Assembly: GCA_018268415.1 (NCBI GenBank)
Contig: JAFDWO010000016.1
Coordinates: 1-64,000 of the forward strand
DNA from: Actinomycetota bacterium
GTDB taxonomy: Bacteria > Actinomycetota > Thermoleophilia > Solirubrobacterales > 70-9
Length of the DNA: 64,000 nt
Direction: 5' to 3'
The translations under genes were made by a program, and so were the position numbers. The notes beneath the pieces were generated by a model, which saw only the letters and a list, made by a program, of their open reading frames with translations, made no database searches and was not told the DNA's origin. This document shows, piece by piece, positions 39,642-48,165 of this stretch; the first letter of the stretch is position 1; each line of letters starts with the position of its first letter.

Positions 39642-40916
39642 TTAGTGGTAAGGCCGGTAGAGCATCTTGTTGCCGAGTAGTTCGCTCACCGTCTCGAAGC
39701 CGTAACCCCGTGCGCGCAAGGTGTCAATTATTTCGGGCAGCGCGGTGAGCGTCTCGTCACGCGGCCCGCCTCCGTCGTGCATCAGGATGATCGACCCCGG
39801 TCTCGCGTTGTTGACGATGTTGGAGTAGATCGCCGAGGTGCCCGGCAGCGACCAGTCGCGCGGGTCGACGTCCCAGATGATCGTCTTCATCCCGAGCGAG
39901 CCGGCGGTGGCGACGACGGTCGAGTTCACCGCGCCGCCGGGCGGGCGGAAGAGGCAGGGCTGGAAGCCGGTGTAGGCCTTGATCCTCTGCGCGGCGCCCG
40001 CGATCTGTCCGTGGCCGGGGTATTCGACGTGGTTCATCGTGTGGTCACCGATCTCGTCACCTTCGGCGAGGATCCGGCGCATCGTCGCTTCCCGGCCCGG
40101 CATCTCCTGGCCGATCTCGAAGAACGTCGCGGGCACTTCCTTTTCGCGCAGGACGTCGAGGAAGCGTTCGGTGTATTCGCTCGGCCCGTCGTCGAAGGTG
40201 AGGGCGACGACCTTTCGTTCGGTCGCCGCGGAGCCGACCAGTTCGGCGTTGCCGCCGGTGCAGCCGACGGCGCGGACGGGGCGGAGGCGGAGGGCGCGCG
40301 GGCCGCTGGGCGGCCAGGTGGTCGTACAGTGGCGGCGGACCTTGCAGCCGCCGCCGGCCGCGAGCACGCGCCAGCGGTAGTGGCCGGGCACGAGACCGCT
40401 CGGGTGGTCGGGGCCGGCGACGATCGACAGCACGAGCTCGTCCGGCTGCGGCCGCTTGAGCCGCGCCGGAAGGCTCGCCCGGGTCAGCGGCTTTTCGGCG
40501 GAGTCGACGGTGACGAGACCAGCACGCTTGTGTGCCTTTGGTCCGCCGAGGCAGAGGCGGGTCTCGGTGATGCCGACGGACGCGCCTCCGTCGGCCACGG
40601 CGGCCCCCGCGGTCCCGGTCGCGTCGCTGCTCGCCGTCGCCGCGCTCCCCTTCACCGCCGCGAATCCGAAGCACAGGTACGCCGCCGTGGCGCGCCGGGT
40701 GTCGGGCCGGGGCCGTAGCGCCGCCAGCGCCTCCGGCTTCGCGGTCCGCACCGTGAGCACCAGGTCGCGCCCGGCCTGGGATACCGTCGCGTCTTCGATC
40801 GTCGGCCGCCGTGCCGCCGCCCGGGCGCCCGGCGCGATCGCCGGCAGCGCCGTCGCGACGACGAGGAGCGCGCCGAGGGCGCACAGGATCTTGCGGGTGG
40901 GGGGAAGGTGGATCAC
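39642..40916 (-). CDS. Secreted polysaccharide deacetylase (NodB domain)
   Basis: 424 residues. Signal peptide of about 34 residues, an N-terminal region of unknown fold (about 40-215), then a NodB domain with all five motifs: TFDDGP, HTMNH, RPPGG, DVDPRDWS and ILMHD. The first and second carry the metal ligands. Likely removes N-acetyl groups from cell-wall or extracellular glycans. GTG start at 40916 with no evident ribosome binding site. Divergent from the peptidoglycan-binding protein gene; both may act on the wall. Confidence 0.87.
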   Translation of the reverse strand: MIHLPPTRKILCALGALLVVATALPAIAPGARAAARRPTIEDATVSQAGRDLVLTVRTAKPEALAALRPRPDTRRATAAYLCFGFAAVKGSAATASSDATGTAGAAVADGGASVGITETRLCLGGPKAHKRAGLVTVDSAEKPLTRASLPARLKRPQPDELVLSIVAGPDHPSGLVPGHYRWRVLAAGGGCKVRRHCTTTWPPSGPRALRLRPVRAVGCTGGNAELVGSAATERKVVALTFDDGPSEYTERFLDVLREKEVPATFFEIGQEMPGREATMRRILAEGDEIGDHTMNHVEYPGHGQIAGAAQRIKAYTGFQPCLFRPPGGAVNSTVVATAGSLGMKTIIWDVDPRDWSLPGTSAIYSNIVNNARPGSIILMHDGGGPRDETLTALPEIIDTLRARGYGFETVSELLGNKMLYRPYH

Positions 40917-40962
40917 GATCGGTGTGTCGGGTAGGAAGGTGTGATCCTAAGCGGCTTCCTTA

Positions 40963-42243
40963 GTGCTCCATGAACCAGTGACGCGTCCCGCCATCCCCGC
41001 CCGCCGGTCCCCCAGTGGCCGTGTCGCCTCCTGCGCGCTTGTCGCTCTCCTCGCGTTCATCCTCATTGCGGTTCCCGCCCGCGCCGCCGCCGAAACGGGT
41101 GGTGCCGGGGCGTTCGAAAAGGCCAAGCCGGCCCGCAAGTCGCCATTTGGTCGCCAAGGCATGTGGATCTGGTACGTCGACCAGTCCCAGGGTGGCAGCA
41201 TCCCGGCGATCATCGCCACCGCGCACCGGCACCACATCGGCACCGTCTACGTCAAGGAGGGCGACGGGACCACCCGCTGGGACCAGTTCAACGGCGCCCT
41301 GGTCAAGGCGCTCCACCAGGGTGGCCTCAAGGTCTGCGCCTGGCAGTTCGTCTATGGCGACGCGCCGCTGGCCGAAGCGCAGGTGGCCGCCGCCGCGGCC
41401 CGGGCCGGGGCCGATTGCCTGGCGATCGACGCGGAGGCTGAGTACGAAGGCAAATACGCCTCCGCCGACGTCTACCTGCGCAGCCTGCGCGCCCAGGTCG
41501 GCGCGCGCTTCCCGCTCTCCCTGGCGGGCTTCCCTTATGTCGACTACCACCCCGCCTTCCCCTACTCGGTGTTCTTCGGGCCCGGCGGCGCGGTCGCCAA
41601 CCAGCCGCAGATGTACTGGCGGGACATCGGCACCTCGGTCCGCGAGGTCTTCGCCCACACCTACCTCTACAACCGCCTCTGGGGACAGCCGATCTACCCG
41701 GTCGGCCAGACCTACGCCGGGCCCAGCCGGATGGCGCTGCGCCTCTTCCGCCGCTACTCGGCGAGCTACGGCACGGTGCCCAGCTGGTGGGACTGGCAGG
41801 AGACCGAAGTGCCAGAGTGGCAGGCGCTGGGCGCGCGGCAGGGGTGGCTCAAGCTGCCGGGCTTCACCCCCGAAGGCGAATACCCCACGCTGAAGGTCGG
41901 CTCGAAAGGCGACCTCGTGGTGTGGGCGCAGGAGCGGCTGATCACCGCCGGGGAGGAAGTCGAAGTCGACGGCCTCTACCGGGCGGCGACCCGCCGCGCC
42001 GTGCGCGCCTTCCAGGAAGCGCACGGCCTGGAACCCGACGGCGTGCTCGGCACCGCGACCTGGGAAGCGCTCGTCCACTACAAGCCGTTCAAAGTCGAAT
42101 GGGGGTCGAGCAGCCCGATCGTGAGCTCGCTGCGGCGCGGCGGGAGTGGCCGCGCCCTCCTGCGCCCGAGCGGCTCCGGCGCGGATAAGCCGCTCTCGGC
42201 GACGCTCCCCGCGGTCCGCGACGAGATCCGGCCGCCGGGCTAG
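40963..42243 (+). CDS. Secreted TIM-barrel-like protein with peptidoglycan-binding domain
   Basis: 426 residues. Signal sequence of about 45 residues, then a catalytic-looking barrel domain (GMWIWYVDQSQGG, AWQFVYGD, CLAIDAEAEYEGKY, FPLSLAGFPYVDYH, QMYWRDIG), similar in style to GH25-like or DUF4015-like hydrolases. The C-terminal PG_binding_1 domain spans about 305-365 (LKVGSKGDLVVWAQERL, DGVLGTATWEAL). It probably binds and trims the cell wall. GTG 40963 or 40978 could start it. Its TAG stop overlaps that of the convergent FAH gene within CTAG. Confidence 0.78.
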   Translation: MLHEPVTRPAIPARRSPSGRVASCALVALLAFILIAVPARAAAETGGAGAFEKAKPARKSPFGRQGMWIWYVDQSQGGSIPAIIATAHRHHIGTVYVKEGDGTTRWDQFNGALVKALHQGGLKVCAWQFVYGDAPLAEAQVAAAAARAGADCLAIDAEAEYEGKYASADVYLRSLRAQVGARFPLSLAGFPYVDYHPAFPYSVFFGPGGAVANQPQMYWRDIGTSVREVFAHTYLYNRLWGQPIYPVGQTYAGPSRMALRLFRRYSASYGTVPSWWDWQETEVPEWQALGARQGWLKLPGFTPEGEYPTLKVGSKGDLVVWAQERLITAGEEVEVDGLYRAATRRAVRAFQEAHGLEPDGVLGTATWEALVHYKPFKVEWGSSSPIVSSLRRGGSGRALLRPSGSGADKPLSATLPAVRDEIRPPG

Positions 42244-43091
42244 CGGGCGATCTTCGTCGTCAGCCGGCCGAGCGTCGGCGAGCTGACCACCAGCTCGTCG
42301 CCGTCGCCGAGCCAGACGCGCGGTTGGCGGGCGCCGCCGACCCCCTCCGGGGTGCCCGTCGCGACGATGTCCCCGGGCTCCAGGGTCATCAGCCCCGACA
42401 GGTACGACACCAGCCGGGGCACGCCGAAGATGAAGTTCGCGGTCGTGTCGCCCTGCATCTTCTCGCCGTTCAGGGTGAGTTCGATCTCGATCCCGTCCGG
42501 GGCGCCCGCTTCGTCGGGGGTGACGAGCGCCGGGCCGCAGGGCGCCGAGCCGTCGAACACCTTGCCCGCCATCCATTGCGGCGTGGCGAACTGGAGATCG
42601 CGGGCGGAGAGGTCGTTGAAGAGGGTGTACCCGGCGATGAAGTCGAGCGCGTCGGCCTCGGCGACGTCGTGGGCGCGGCGGCCGATGACGAAGGCGACCT
42701 CGGCCTCGTAGTCGACTTTCCGGCTCGCCGCGGGGAGGGTCACCGTCGCCCCGTCGGCGACGAGCGCGTTGCGCCACTTGCCGAAGACGATCGGCGTCGT
42801 CGGTAGCTCCTCCCGGCCCTCCTCGGCGTGCTTGGCGTAGTTGAGGCCGATGCAGACGATCTTCTCCGGGTCGGGGATCGGGGGCAGCAGACGGACCGCC
42901 GAGAGCGGGTGGGACGGAGCCCCGGTATCGCCGATCCGCGCCCGCAGATCCTCGACCCGCCCGTGCTCGATCAGCTCGCGCAGGCTCCCCCGGTGCGGGT
43001 CGCCGAGCGCGGCCCAGGCATCGACGACGCGACCGTCGACGAGCATCCCCGCCCGCCCACCGTCCCCCGCGTCGAACGTGACCAGCCGCAT
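42240..43091 (-). CDS. Fumarylacetoacetate hydrolase (FAH) family protein
   Basis: 283 residues from ATG 43091, where homology starts (MRLVTFDAGDGGRAGML). The core IVCIGLNYAKHAEE, KVDYEAEVAFVIGRRA, GYTLFNDLSARDLQ and TLEPGDIVATGTPEGVG carries the acidic metal ligands (E, E, D). The family includes acylpyruvate hydrolases and 2-hydroxyhepta-diene-dioate isomerases, often late enzymes of aromatic catabolism. It stands alone between convergent and unrelated genes, so its pathway is not indicated by context. Confidence 0.87.
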   Translation of the reverse strand: MRLVTFDAGDGGRAGMLVDGRVVDAWAALGDPHRGSLRELIEHGRVEDLRARIGDTGAPSHPLSAVRLLPPIPDPEKIVCIGLNYAKHAEEGREELPTTPIVFGKWRNALVADGATVTLPAASRKVDYEAEVAFVIGRRAHDVAEADALDFIAGYTLFNDLSARDLQFATPQWMAGKVFDGSAPCGPALVTPDEAGAPDGIEIELTLNGEKMQGDTTANFIFGVPRLVSYLSGLMTLEPGDIVATGTPEGVGGARQPRVWLGDGDELVVSSPTLGRLTTKIAR

Positions 43092-43194
43092 GGGCGGGAG
43101 CCTAGATGGTTGGCAGGCACGGCACGGCGACGCCGGACGACGGCCCATCCCTTTCCCCTCGGGCGGCAGGCTTGCGAGCGCCCCAAACCCCTTC

Positions 43195-43245
43195 CCGCCC
43201 GTGGTAGGTAAGCGGCGTATAGCGTCGCTTACCTACCACGGGCGG
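43195..43245. repeat. 20-bp palindrome with TATAG centre (family C)
   Basis: Arms 43195-43214 and 43226-43245 are exactly complementary. One G/T mismatch and two more pairs lie towards the centre around TATAG. GTGGTAGGTAAGCG is a different stem from families A and B but keeps the GTGG end and CG-TAT-GCG-like core. It lies in the 200-bp gap between the FAH start and the end of the MFS gene. Confidence 0.85.
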
Positions 43246-43291
43246 CCCGCCGACCCTGCCGCGCCGCCACCGGACGCGGCCTGGCCCGCGG

Positions 43292-44869
43292 TCAGCTTTG
43301 GACGCCGACCGGCTCGGCCTCGAGCGGGGCGTCGGCGCCCGCGCCGACCTCGCCGCGGTCGATCTCCCGCTCGCGCACCAGCCAGAGGGCCAACGCGGTC
43401 CCGATCAGGCAGACGATCCCGCCGAGCATGATGATCTCGTTCAGCCCGTGGATGAAGCCTTGTTCGGCGGCGCTCCGCACGCTGTCGCGGGCGTTCGCCG
43501 GGACGGCGCGGAGCGCTTGCGGCAGTGCCCCCGAGGAGGTCGCTTCGACCAGCCCGCGGGCCTGGTCGTGGGAGACCGAGCCGCCGGTCAGCGACTCGAC
43601 CTTGGAGGCGCCGGCGCCGAGGAAGATCGCCCCGTAGGCGGCCACGCCGACCGCGACGCCGACCTGGCGGAAGGTGTCGTTGATGCCGGCGGCCATGCCG
43701 CTTTTCTCCTTCGGCACGACGCTCAGGGCGACGTCGGCGATCACCGGGTTCAGCAGGCCGACGCCGATCCCGGAGACGATGAAGCCGAGCAGCAGCGCGG
43801 TCCATTCCGAGTGCACCCCGAGCCCGCCCATCAGCAGCAGACCGGCGCCGGTCAGTCCCAGGCCGCCCGCCATCAGGTAGCGCGCCTGCACCTTCGCCAG
43901 CGCCATGCCCGAGATCGGCGCGAGCAGGAACGCGCCCACCGTGATCGGCAGGTACCGGAGGCCGGCGTCGATCGCCGAGTAGCCGAGGAAGTTCTGCAGG
44001 TAGAGGGTGATGTAGAGGAACAGCGAGAACATCGAGGCCGAGACCGCGAAGGCGGCGAGCTGGACCCCGGTGAAGGCCCGGCGGCGGAAGAGGCCGAGCG
44101 GGAGCATCGGCTCGGCGACGCGGCGCTCGATCGCGATGAAGGCAGCCATCAGCACCGCCGCGCCGCCCAGCAGCGCGACGATCGGGGTGCTGCCCCAGCC
44201 TTCGTCGTTGCCCCGCACCAGCGCCAGCACAAGCAGCAGCAGCGCGGCGGAGAAGGTGACGACCCCGCCCCAGTCGATGCGGGTGACGTGGGGGTCACGG
44301 GACTCGCGCAGCTTCCAGTAGGTGACCGCGATCGTCGCGATCCCGACCGGCACGTTGACGAGGAACACCGACTGCCAGCCGAGGCCATCGGTGAGCAGGC
44401 CGCCGATCAGCGGGCCGACCGCGACGGAGACGCCGATCGAGGCGCCGTAGATGCCCATCGCCATGCCCCGCTCGGGGCCGCTCTCGAACTCCTGAGCGAC
44501 CAGCGCGAGGCTGACCGCGAACATGATCGCGCCGCCGATTCCTTGCAGGCCGCGGGCAAGGTTGAGGAAGGTCGGGTCGGGCGCGAGCGCGCAGAGCAGC
44601 GAAGCGGCGGAGAAGACCACCAACCCGGCGGAGAAGACGCGGCGCCGGCCGAACCGGTCGGCGAGCGAGCCCGCCGTCAGCACCAGTGCGGCGAGCGAGA
44701 GCGCGTAGGCGTCGATGACCCACTGCAGGTCGGAGAAGCTGCCGCCGAGGTCCTGCTGGATCTTCGGCAGCGCGGTGTTCACGACGGTGATGTCGAGAAG
44801 AAGCATGAAAGTGGCGACGCAGACCGCGCCCAACGTCCACCACTTCCTGTTGGTCTGGCTCCCGGCCAT
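43292..44869 (-). CDS. DHA2/EmrB-QacA-type MFS drug exporter
   Basis: 525 residues from ATG 44869, chosen for the AGGAGG about 8 nt upstream. About 14 membrane segments. Contains MLLLDITVVNTALPKIQQDL (DHA2 helix 1 motif), AGSLADRFGRRRVFSAG (motif A) and GPLIGGLLTDGLGWQSVFLVNVPVG. A multidrug exporter by family. Divergent from a MarR regulator with palindromic operators between, the standard MarR-exporter arrangement. Confidence 0.9.
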   Translation of the reverse strand: MAGSQTNRKWWTLGAVCVATFMLLLDITVVNTALPKIQQDLGGSFSDLQWVIDAYALSLAALVLTAGSLADRFGRRRVFSAGLVVFSAASLLCALAPDPTFLNLARGLQGIGGAIMFAVSLALVAQEFESGPERGMAMGIYGASIGVSVAVGPLIGGLLTDGLGWQSVFLVNVPVGIATIAVTYWKLRESRDPHVTRIDWGGVVTFSAALLLLVLALVRGNDEGWGSTPIVALLGGAAVLMAAFIAIERRVAEPMLPLGLFRRRAFTGVQLAAFAVSASMFSLFLYITLYLQNFLGYSAIDAGLRYLPITVGAFLLAPISGMALAKVQARYLMAGGLGLTGAGLLLMGGLGVHSEWTALLLGFIVSGIGVGLLNPVIADVALSVVPKEKSGMAAGINDTFRQVGVAVGVAAYGAIFLGAGASKVESLTGGSVSHDQARGLVEATSSGALPQALRAVPANARDSVRSAAEQGFIHGLNEIIMLGGIVCLIGTALALWLVREREIDRGEVGAGADAPLEAEPVGVQS

Positions 44870-44911
44870 TTCCGGGACCTCCTTCGCGTCGGTTACAATT
44901 CGTAAGGAAAC

Positions 44912-44953
44912 CTTGTCAGGCATCCTGATCAAGTAGTCTGGTGACCTTACCAG
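44912..44953. promoter_or_regulatory. MarR operator candidates in the MFS/MarR gap
   Basis: CTTGTCAGG (44912-44920) and CCTGATCAAG (44924-44933) form an inverted repeat with one bulged base. CTGGT-6 bp-ACCAG spans 44938-44953. Both sit in the divergent gap, 43-84 bp from the exporter start, and could let MarR repress both genes. Confidence 0.65.
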
Positions 44954-45036
44954 GTCCCCTGACCATTGGTCGGACGGCCGGGGAAGACCGCCCTTACAGA
45001 CACGACGCACCTACGACCCGATTTGTGACAACCACC

Positions 45037-45579
45037 ATGGAATCCATGCAACGACAGATCCCCGCCTCCCAGGAGTTCGTCCTCGCCGAGGGCGACACCT
45101 CCCGGATCATCCTGCCCGCCCTGCTGGACCTCGCCGTCGAAGCGATGTACCTGGACTTCCGCAAGCTCCTCGAGGAGGCGGGTATCACCGACGTGCGCCC
45201 GACCCACGGCTGCGTCTTCCGCTTCGTCCACGGCGACGGCATGCGCCTCACCGAGCTCGCCTCCCTCGCGGGCCTCACCAAGCAGTCGGTCGGCGAGATC
45301 GTCGACGACCTCGCCAAGCTCGGTTACCTCGAACGCTGCGCCGATCCCACCGACAAACGCGCCAAGCTCATCCGCCTCACCGAGAAGGGCCGCAACGCCC
45401 AGCGCATCGGGTTCACCCTCTTCGCCCAGCTCGAATCCGACTGGGCCGACACCTTCGGTGCCGACGGCATCACCGCCCTCCGCGCCCTTCTCGAAGAGAT
45501 CGCCCTGGCCAAAGCCCCCGCCGCCGTCCCCGAGCTCTCCCGCGCCGCGGCGACCCCCAAACCCGCTTCCATCCCCTGA
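45037..45579 (+). CDS. MarR-family regulator
   Basis: 180 residues from ATG 45037; in-frame starts further upstream exist, but the extra residues are not MarR-like. The winged HTH includes MRLTELASLAGLTKQSVGEI and the wing YLERCADPTDKRAKLIRLTEKG, with the characteristic DxRxK-type pattern (DPTDKRAK). Expected to repress the divergent DHA2 exporter and itself until an aromatic or drug ligand binds. Confidence 0.88.
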   Translation: MESMQRQIPASQEFVLAEGDTSRIILPALLDLAVEAMYLDFRKLLEEAGITDVRPTHGCVFRFVHGDGMRLTELASLAGLTKQSVGEIVDDLAKLGYLERCADPTDKRAKLIRLTEKGRNAQRIGFTLFAQLESDWADTFGADGITALRALLEEIALAKAPAAVPELSRAAATPKPASIP

Positions 45580-45628
45580 TCCGCTAGCTTTCCATTCCGG
45601 GCCCCCGCCGGCCCGTCCGAGTCATCTC

Positions 45629-45702
<74 letters not shown>

Positions 45703-45724
45703 CTTCCCGAGCCATCCGCAGGCG

Positions 45725-45752
45725 TCTCCGTCCTCTTGATCGAGGACGGAGA
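45725..45752 (+). terminator. 11-bp hairpin downstream of tRNA-Asp
   Basis: TCTCCGTCCTC (45725-45735) pairs exactly with 45742-45752 around the loop TTGATC. It lies 23 bp after the tRNA and probably ends its transcript; there is no T-tract. The remaining 190 bp to the P450 start contain no gene. Confidence 0.6.
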
Positions 45753-45882
45753 AGTCGCCCCTCTCGCGATCTGTGGCGTCGACAGGGGTTGCTGCCTCGT
45801 CTTATTGACCGCCAATGGCGAAGTACCCGAACCCGATCAGGGCGAAGGGCGTCACGAGCAAGACGACCAATTCGCAGGCCAG

Positions 45883-45897
45883 ATATGATATTTAATA
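45883..45897. promoter_or_regulatory. AT-rich promoter/operator motif upstream of P450-1
   Basis: ATATGATAT (45883-45891), followed by TTAATAT, is an AT island in very GC-rich DNA, about 50 bp before the P450 start. The same 9-mer, reverse-complemented, lies at 53497-53505 upstream of the divergent SDR operon. It may be a shared -10 region or a TetR-type site. Confidence 0.5.
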
Positions 45898-45942
45898 TGG
45901 TCGAGGTCCACGGGAAGGACGACTCCGACGGGAAGGCCACTT

Positions 45943-47172
45943 ATGACGGATGGGAATTTCGGCAAGCTCGGCAAGGACGTGGTCGAGGGGTTCAGCAGGT
46001 ACAGCTGCTACACGACGGAGCCCGACCGCGCGATGGAGCTTTTTGAGGCGGCGCGTAAAGGGGGGTGCCCGGTCGCCCACAGCGACGAGTTCGACGGCTA
46101 CTTCATGCTGCTCGGCTACGACGACGTCAAAAAGGGGATGGCCGATACTGGGCTCTTCTCCTCAACTCCGCAGGTGCTGCGGCCGCTCGTTCCGAAACCG
46201 CCGGTGCCCGGGCTCGAGATGGACCCGCCGCAACACAAGGAGTGGCGGCAGCTGTTCAACACGGCGGTCACCCCGACCTCGGTGGGGGCGATGGAACCGG
46301 GGGTCCGCGCCGACGTCGACGCGCGGATCGACAACTTCATCGCGAGGGGGAGCGCCGACCTCGTCACCGAGCTCGCCGACACGATCCCGGCCGACACCAT
46401 CTGTCGGCTGGTCGGCGTCAAAGACGAGAACGTGGTCGAGATCCGCGAGAAGGCGATGGCGTTCATGGCCGCGGGCGCCGACCCGGATGAGTTCATGCGG
46501 CTGCTGGGCGAGTTCGCCGAGGTCGCGATCGGCGAAATGCACAACCGCGAAGCCGAACCCCAGGACGATTACCTCACGTACCTGACCACGATCCAGGTCG
46601 AAGGACGTGACCTCGGCGACGACGACTATCTCGGCCTGGTGACGTCGTTTCTCGGCGCCGGCCACCACAGCACGACCTCGGCGATGTCGAGCCTGATCTA
46701 CGAGGTCTTCCGCGATCCCGAGGTGCGTGATCAACTGCTCGCCGATCCGGAGACGATGATCCCGGTCGCGATCGAGGAGGCATTGCGCCTGCATCCGCCG
46801 TTCTACGGCTTCTTCCGCCGCGCCACCGAGGACGCCGAGGTGGCAGGGGTCGGGATTCCCGAGGGCAGCGACGTCTACATGGGCTGGGCGTCCGCCAACC
46901 GTGATCCGGAGGTCTTCCCGGAACCGACCGAGTTCCGCCTCGATCGGGGTCGCAACCGTCACCTCACCTTCGGCTTCGGCGTCCACACCTGCCCCGGCGC
47001 GGCGCTGGCACGGATGGAGCTGCGGGTGGTGGTGGAGCAACTGCTGAAGCGGCTCCCCGACCTCGAGATCGCGGTCGAGGAACCGAAGTACGTGTTCCAG
47101 AGCGGCGGCGACTACGCCCACATAGTCACGCTTCCGGTCACCTTCGAGCCGCGGGTCGGCGAGCAGGCCTGA
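45943..47172 (+). CDS. Cytochrome P450
   Basis: 409 residues, soluble bacterial class. I-helix FLGAGHHSTTSA (AGxxxT oxygen-activation motif, about 236-247), ExxR in EEALR (about 278) and heme loop FGFGVHTCPGAALAR with Cys 350 as the iron ligand. GGAAGG precedes the ATG by 6 nt. The next gene, 6 bp away, encodes a flavin/2Fe-2S reductase that most likely donates its electrons. Substrate is unknown; adjacent acyl-CoA ligase and hydroxylase genes suggest an aromatic ether, terpenoid or similar compound. Confidence 0.93.
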   Translation: MTDGNFGKLGKDVVEGFSRYSCYTTEPDRAMELFEAARKGGCPVAHSDEFDGYFMLLGYDDVKKGMADTGLFSSTPQVLRPLVPKPPVPGLEMDPPQHKEWRQLFNTAVTPTSVGAMEPGVRADVDARIDNFIARGSADLVTELADTIPADTICRLVGVKDENVVEIREKAMAFMAAGADPDEFMRLLGEFAEVAIGEMHNREAEPQDDYLTYLTTIQVEGRDLGDDDYLGLVTSFLGAGHHSTTSAMSSLIYEVFRDPEVRDQLLADPETMIPVAIEEALRLHPPFYGFFRRATEDAEVAGVGIPEGSDVYMGWASANRDPEVFPEPTEFRLDRGRNRHLTFGFGVHTCPGAALARMELRVVVEQLLKRLPDLEIAVEEPKYVFQSGGDYAHIVTLPVTFEPRVGEQA

Positions 47173-47178
47173 CGCGCG

Positions 47179-48165
47179 ATGGGTCTCCCGAGCTGGATGG
47201 TCGAGCCGGACCCGGCGCCGGCGGTGGGAGAGACGATCGAGATGCGGATCGCCGCCCGGCGCCGGCTGGCCGAGGGAGTGGTCGAGCTGATGCTCGCCCC
47301 GGCCGCCGGCGGCCCGGCGCCGGGCTGGGAGCCGGGCGCCCACGTCGACCTCCACCTGCCGAACGGGATGCTGCGCCAGTACTCGCTCTGCGGCAGGCCG
47401 AGCGAGGTCGACGGGCTGAGGGTGGCGGTGCTGCGCGAGGCCGACGGGCGCGGCGGCTCGATCTACCTGCACGACGAGGCCGCCGAGGGTGACGTCATCG
47501 AGGTCAGCGGTCCGCGCAACCACTTCGCGCTCGAGCCCGCCGCCGGTTACCTCTTCATCGCGGGCGGGATCGGGATCACGCCGCTGGTCCCGATGATGGC
47601 GGAGGCCGAGGAGGCGGGCGCCGACTGGACGCTTCTCTACGGCGGCCGCTCGCGGCGCTCGATGGCGTTCCTCGCCGAGCTCGAGGCGGATCCGCGGGTC
47701 ACGATCGTCCCCGAGGACGAGCTCGGCCTGCTCGATCTGGCGACGGCGCTCGCCGACCCGCGGCCGGGGACGCTGATCTATACCTGCGGTCCCGAGCCGC
47801 TCCTGGCGGCGATCGAAGGGGCCGCCACCGCCTGGCCGCAGGGCGCCCTGCACCTCGAGCGCTTCAAGCCTCGCGACGACGTGCCCGATGGTCCCGGCAC
47901 GGCCTTCGAGGTGGTGCTGCAGCGCTCCGGGTTGACCCTCACGGTCGAATCCGGGCGTTCGATCCTCGCGACCGTCGCCGCGGCCGGCGTCGCGGTCCCG
48001 TCCTCCTGCGAGGAAGGAACCTGCGGTACCTGCGAGACGATCGTCCTCGCGGGTGAGCCCGAGCACCGCGACTCGATCCTCTCGCCGGCCGAGCAGGCCG
48101 CCAACGACTGCATGATGATCTGCTGCTCGCGGGCGCGCGGTGAGCGCCTCGTGCTGGACCTGTGA
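47179..48165 (+). CDS. Phthalate-dioxygenase-reductase-type NADH:2Fe-2S reductase
   Basis: 328 residues. The flavin domain has RQYSLCG (66-72), the NAD domain GGIGITPLVPM (129-139) and YTCGPEPLL, and a C-terminal plant-type ferredoxin domain has Cys 277, 282, 285 and 315. This order (FMN-NAD-2Fe-2S) is that of PDR/VanB and of the reductase half of fused P450RhF-type enzymes. Here it is separate but adjacent to a P450, so it is the likely electron donor. Its stop overlaps the ligase start (GTGA). Confidence 0.9.
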   Translation: MGLPSWMVEPDPAPAVGETIEMRIAARRRLAEGVVELMLAPAAGGPAPGWEPGAHVDLHLPNGMLRQYSLCGRPSEVDGLRVAVLREADGRGGSIYLHDEAAEGDVIEVSGPRNHFALEPAAGYLFIAGGIGITPLVPMMAEAEEAGADWTLLYGGRSRRSMAFLAELEADPRVTIVPEDELGLLDLATALADPRPGTLIYTCGPEPLLAAIEGAATAWPQGALHLERFKPRDDVPDGPGTAFEVVLQRSGLTLTVESGRSILATVAAAGVAVPSSCEEGTCGTCETIVLAGEPEHRDSILSPAEQAANDCMMICCSRARGERLVLDL

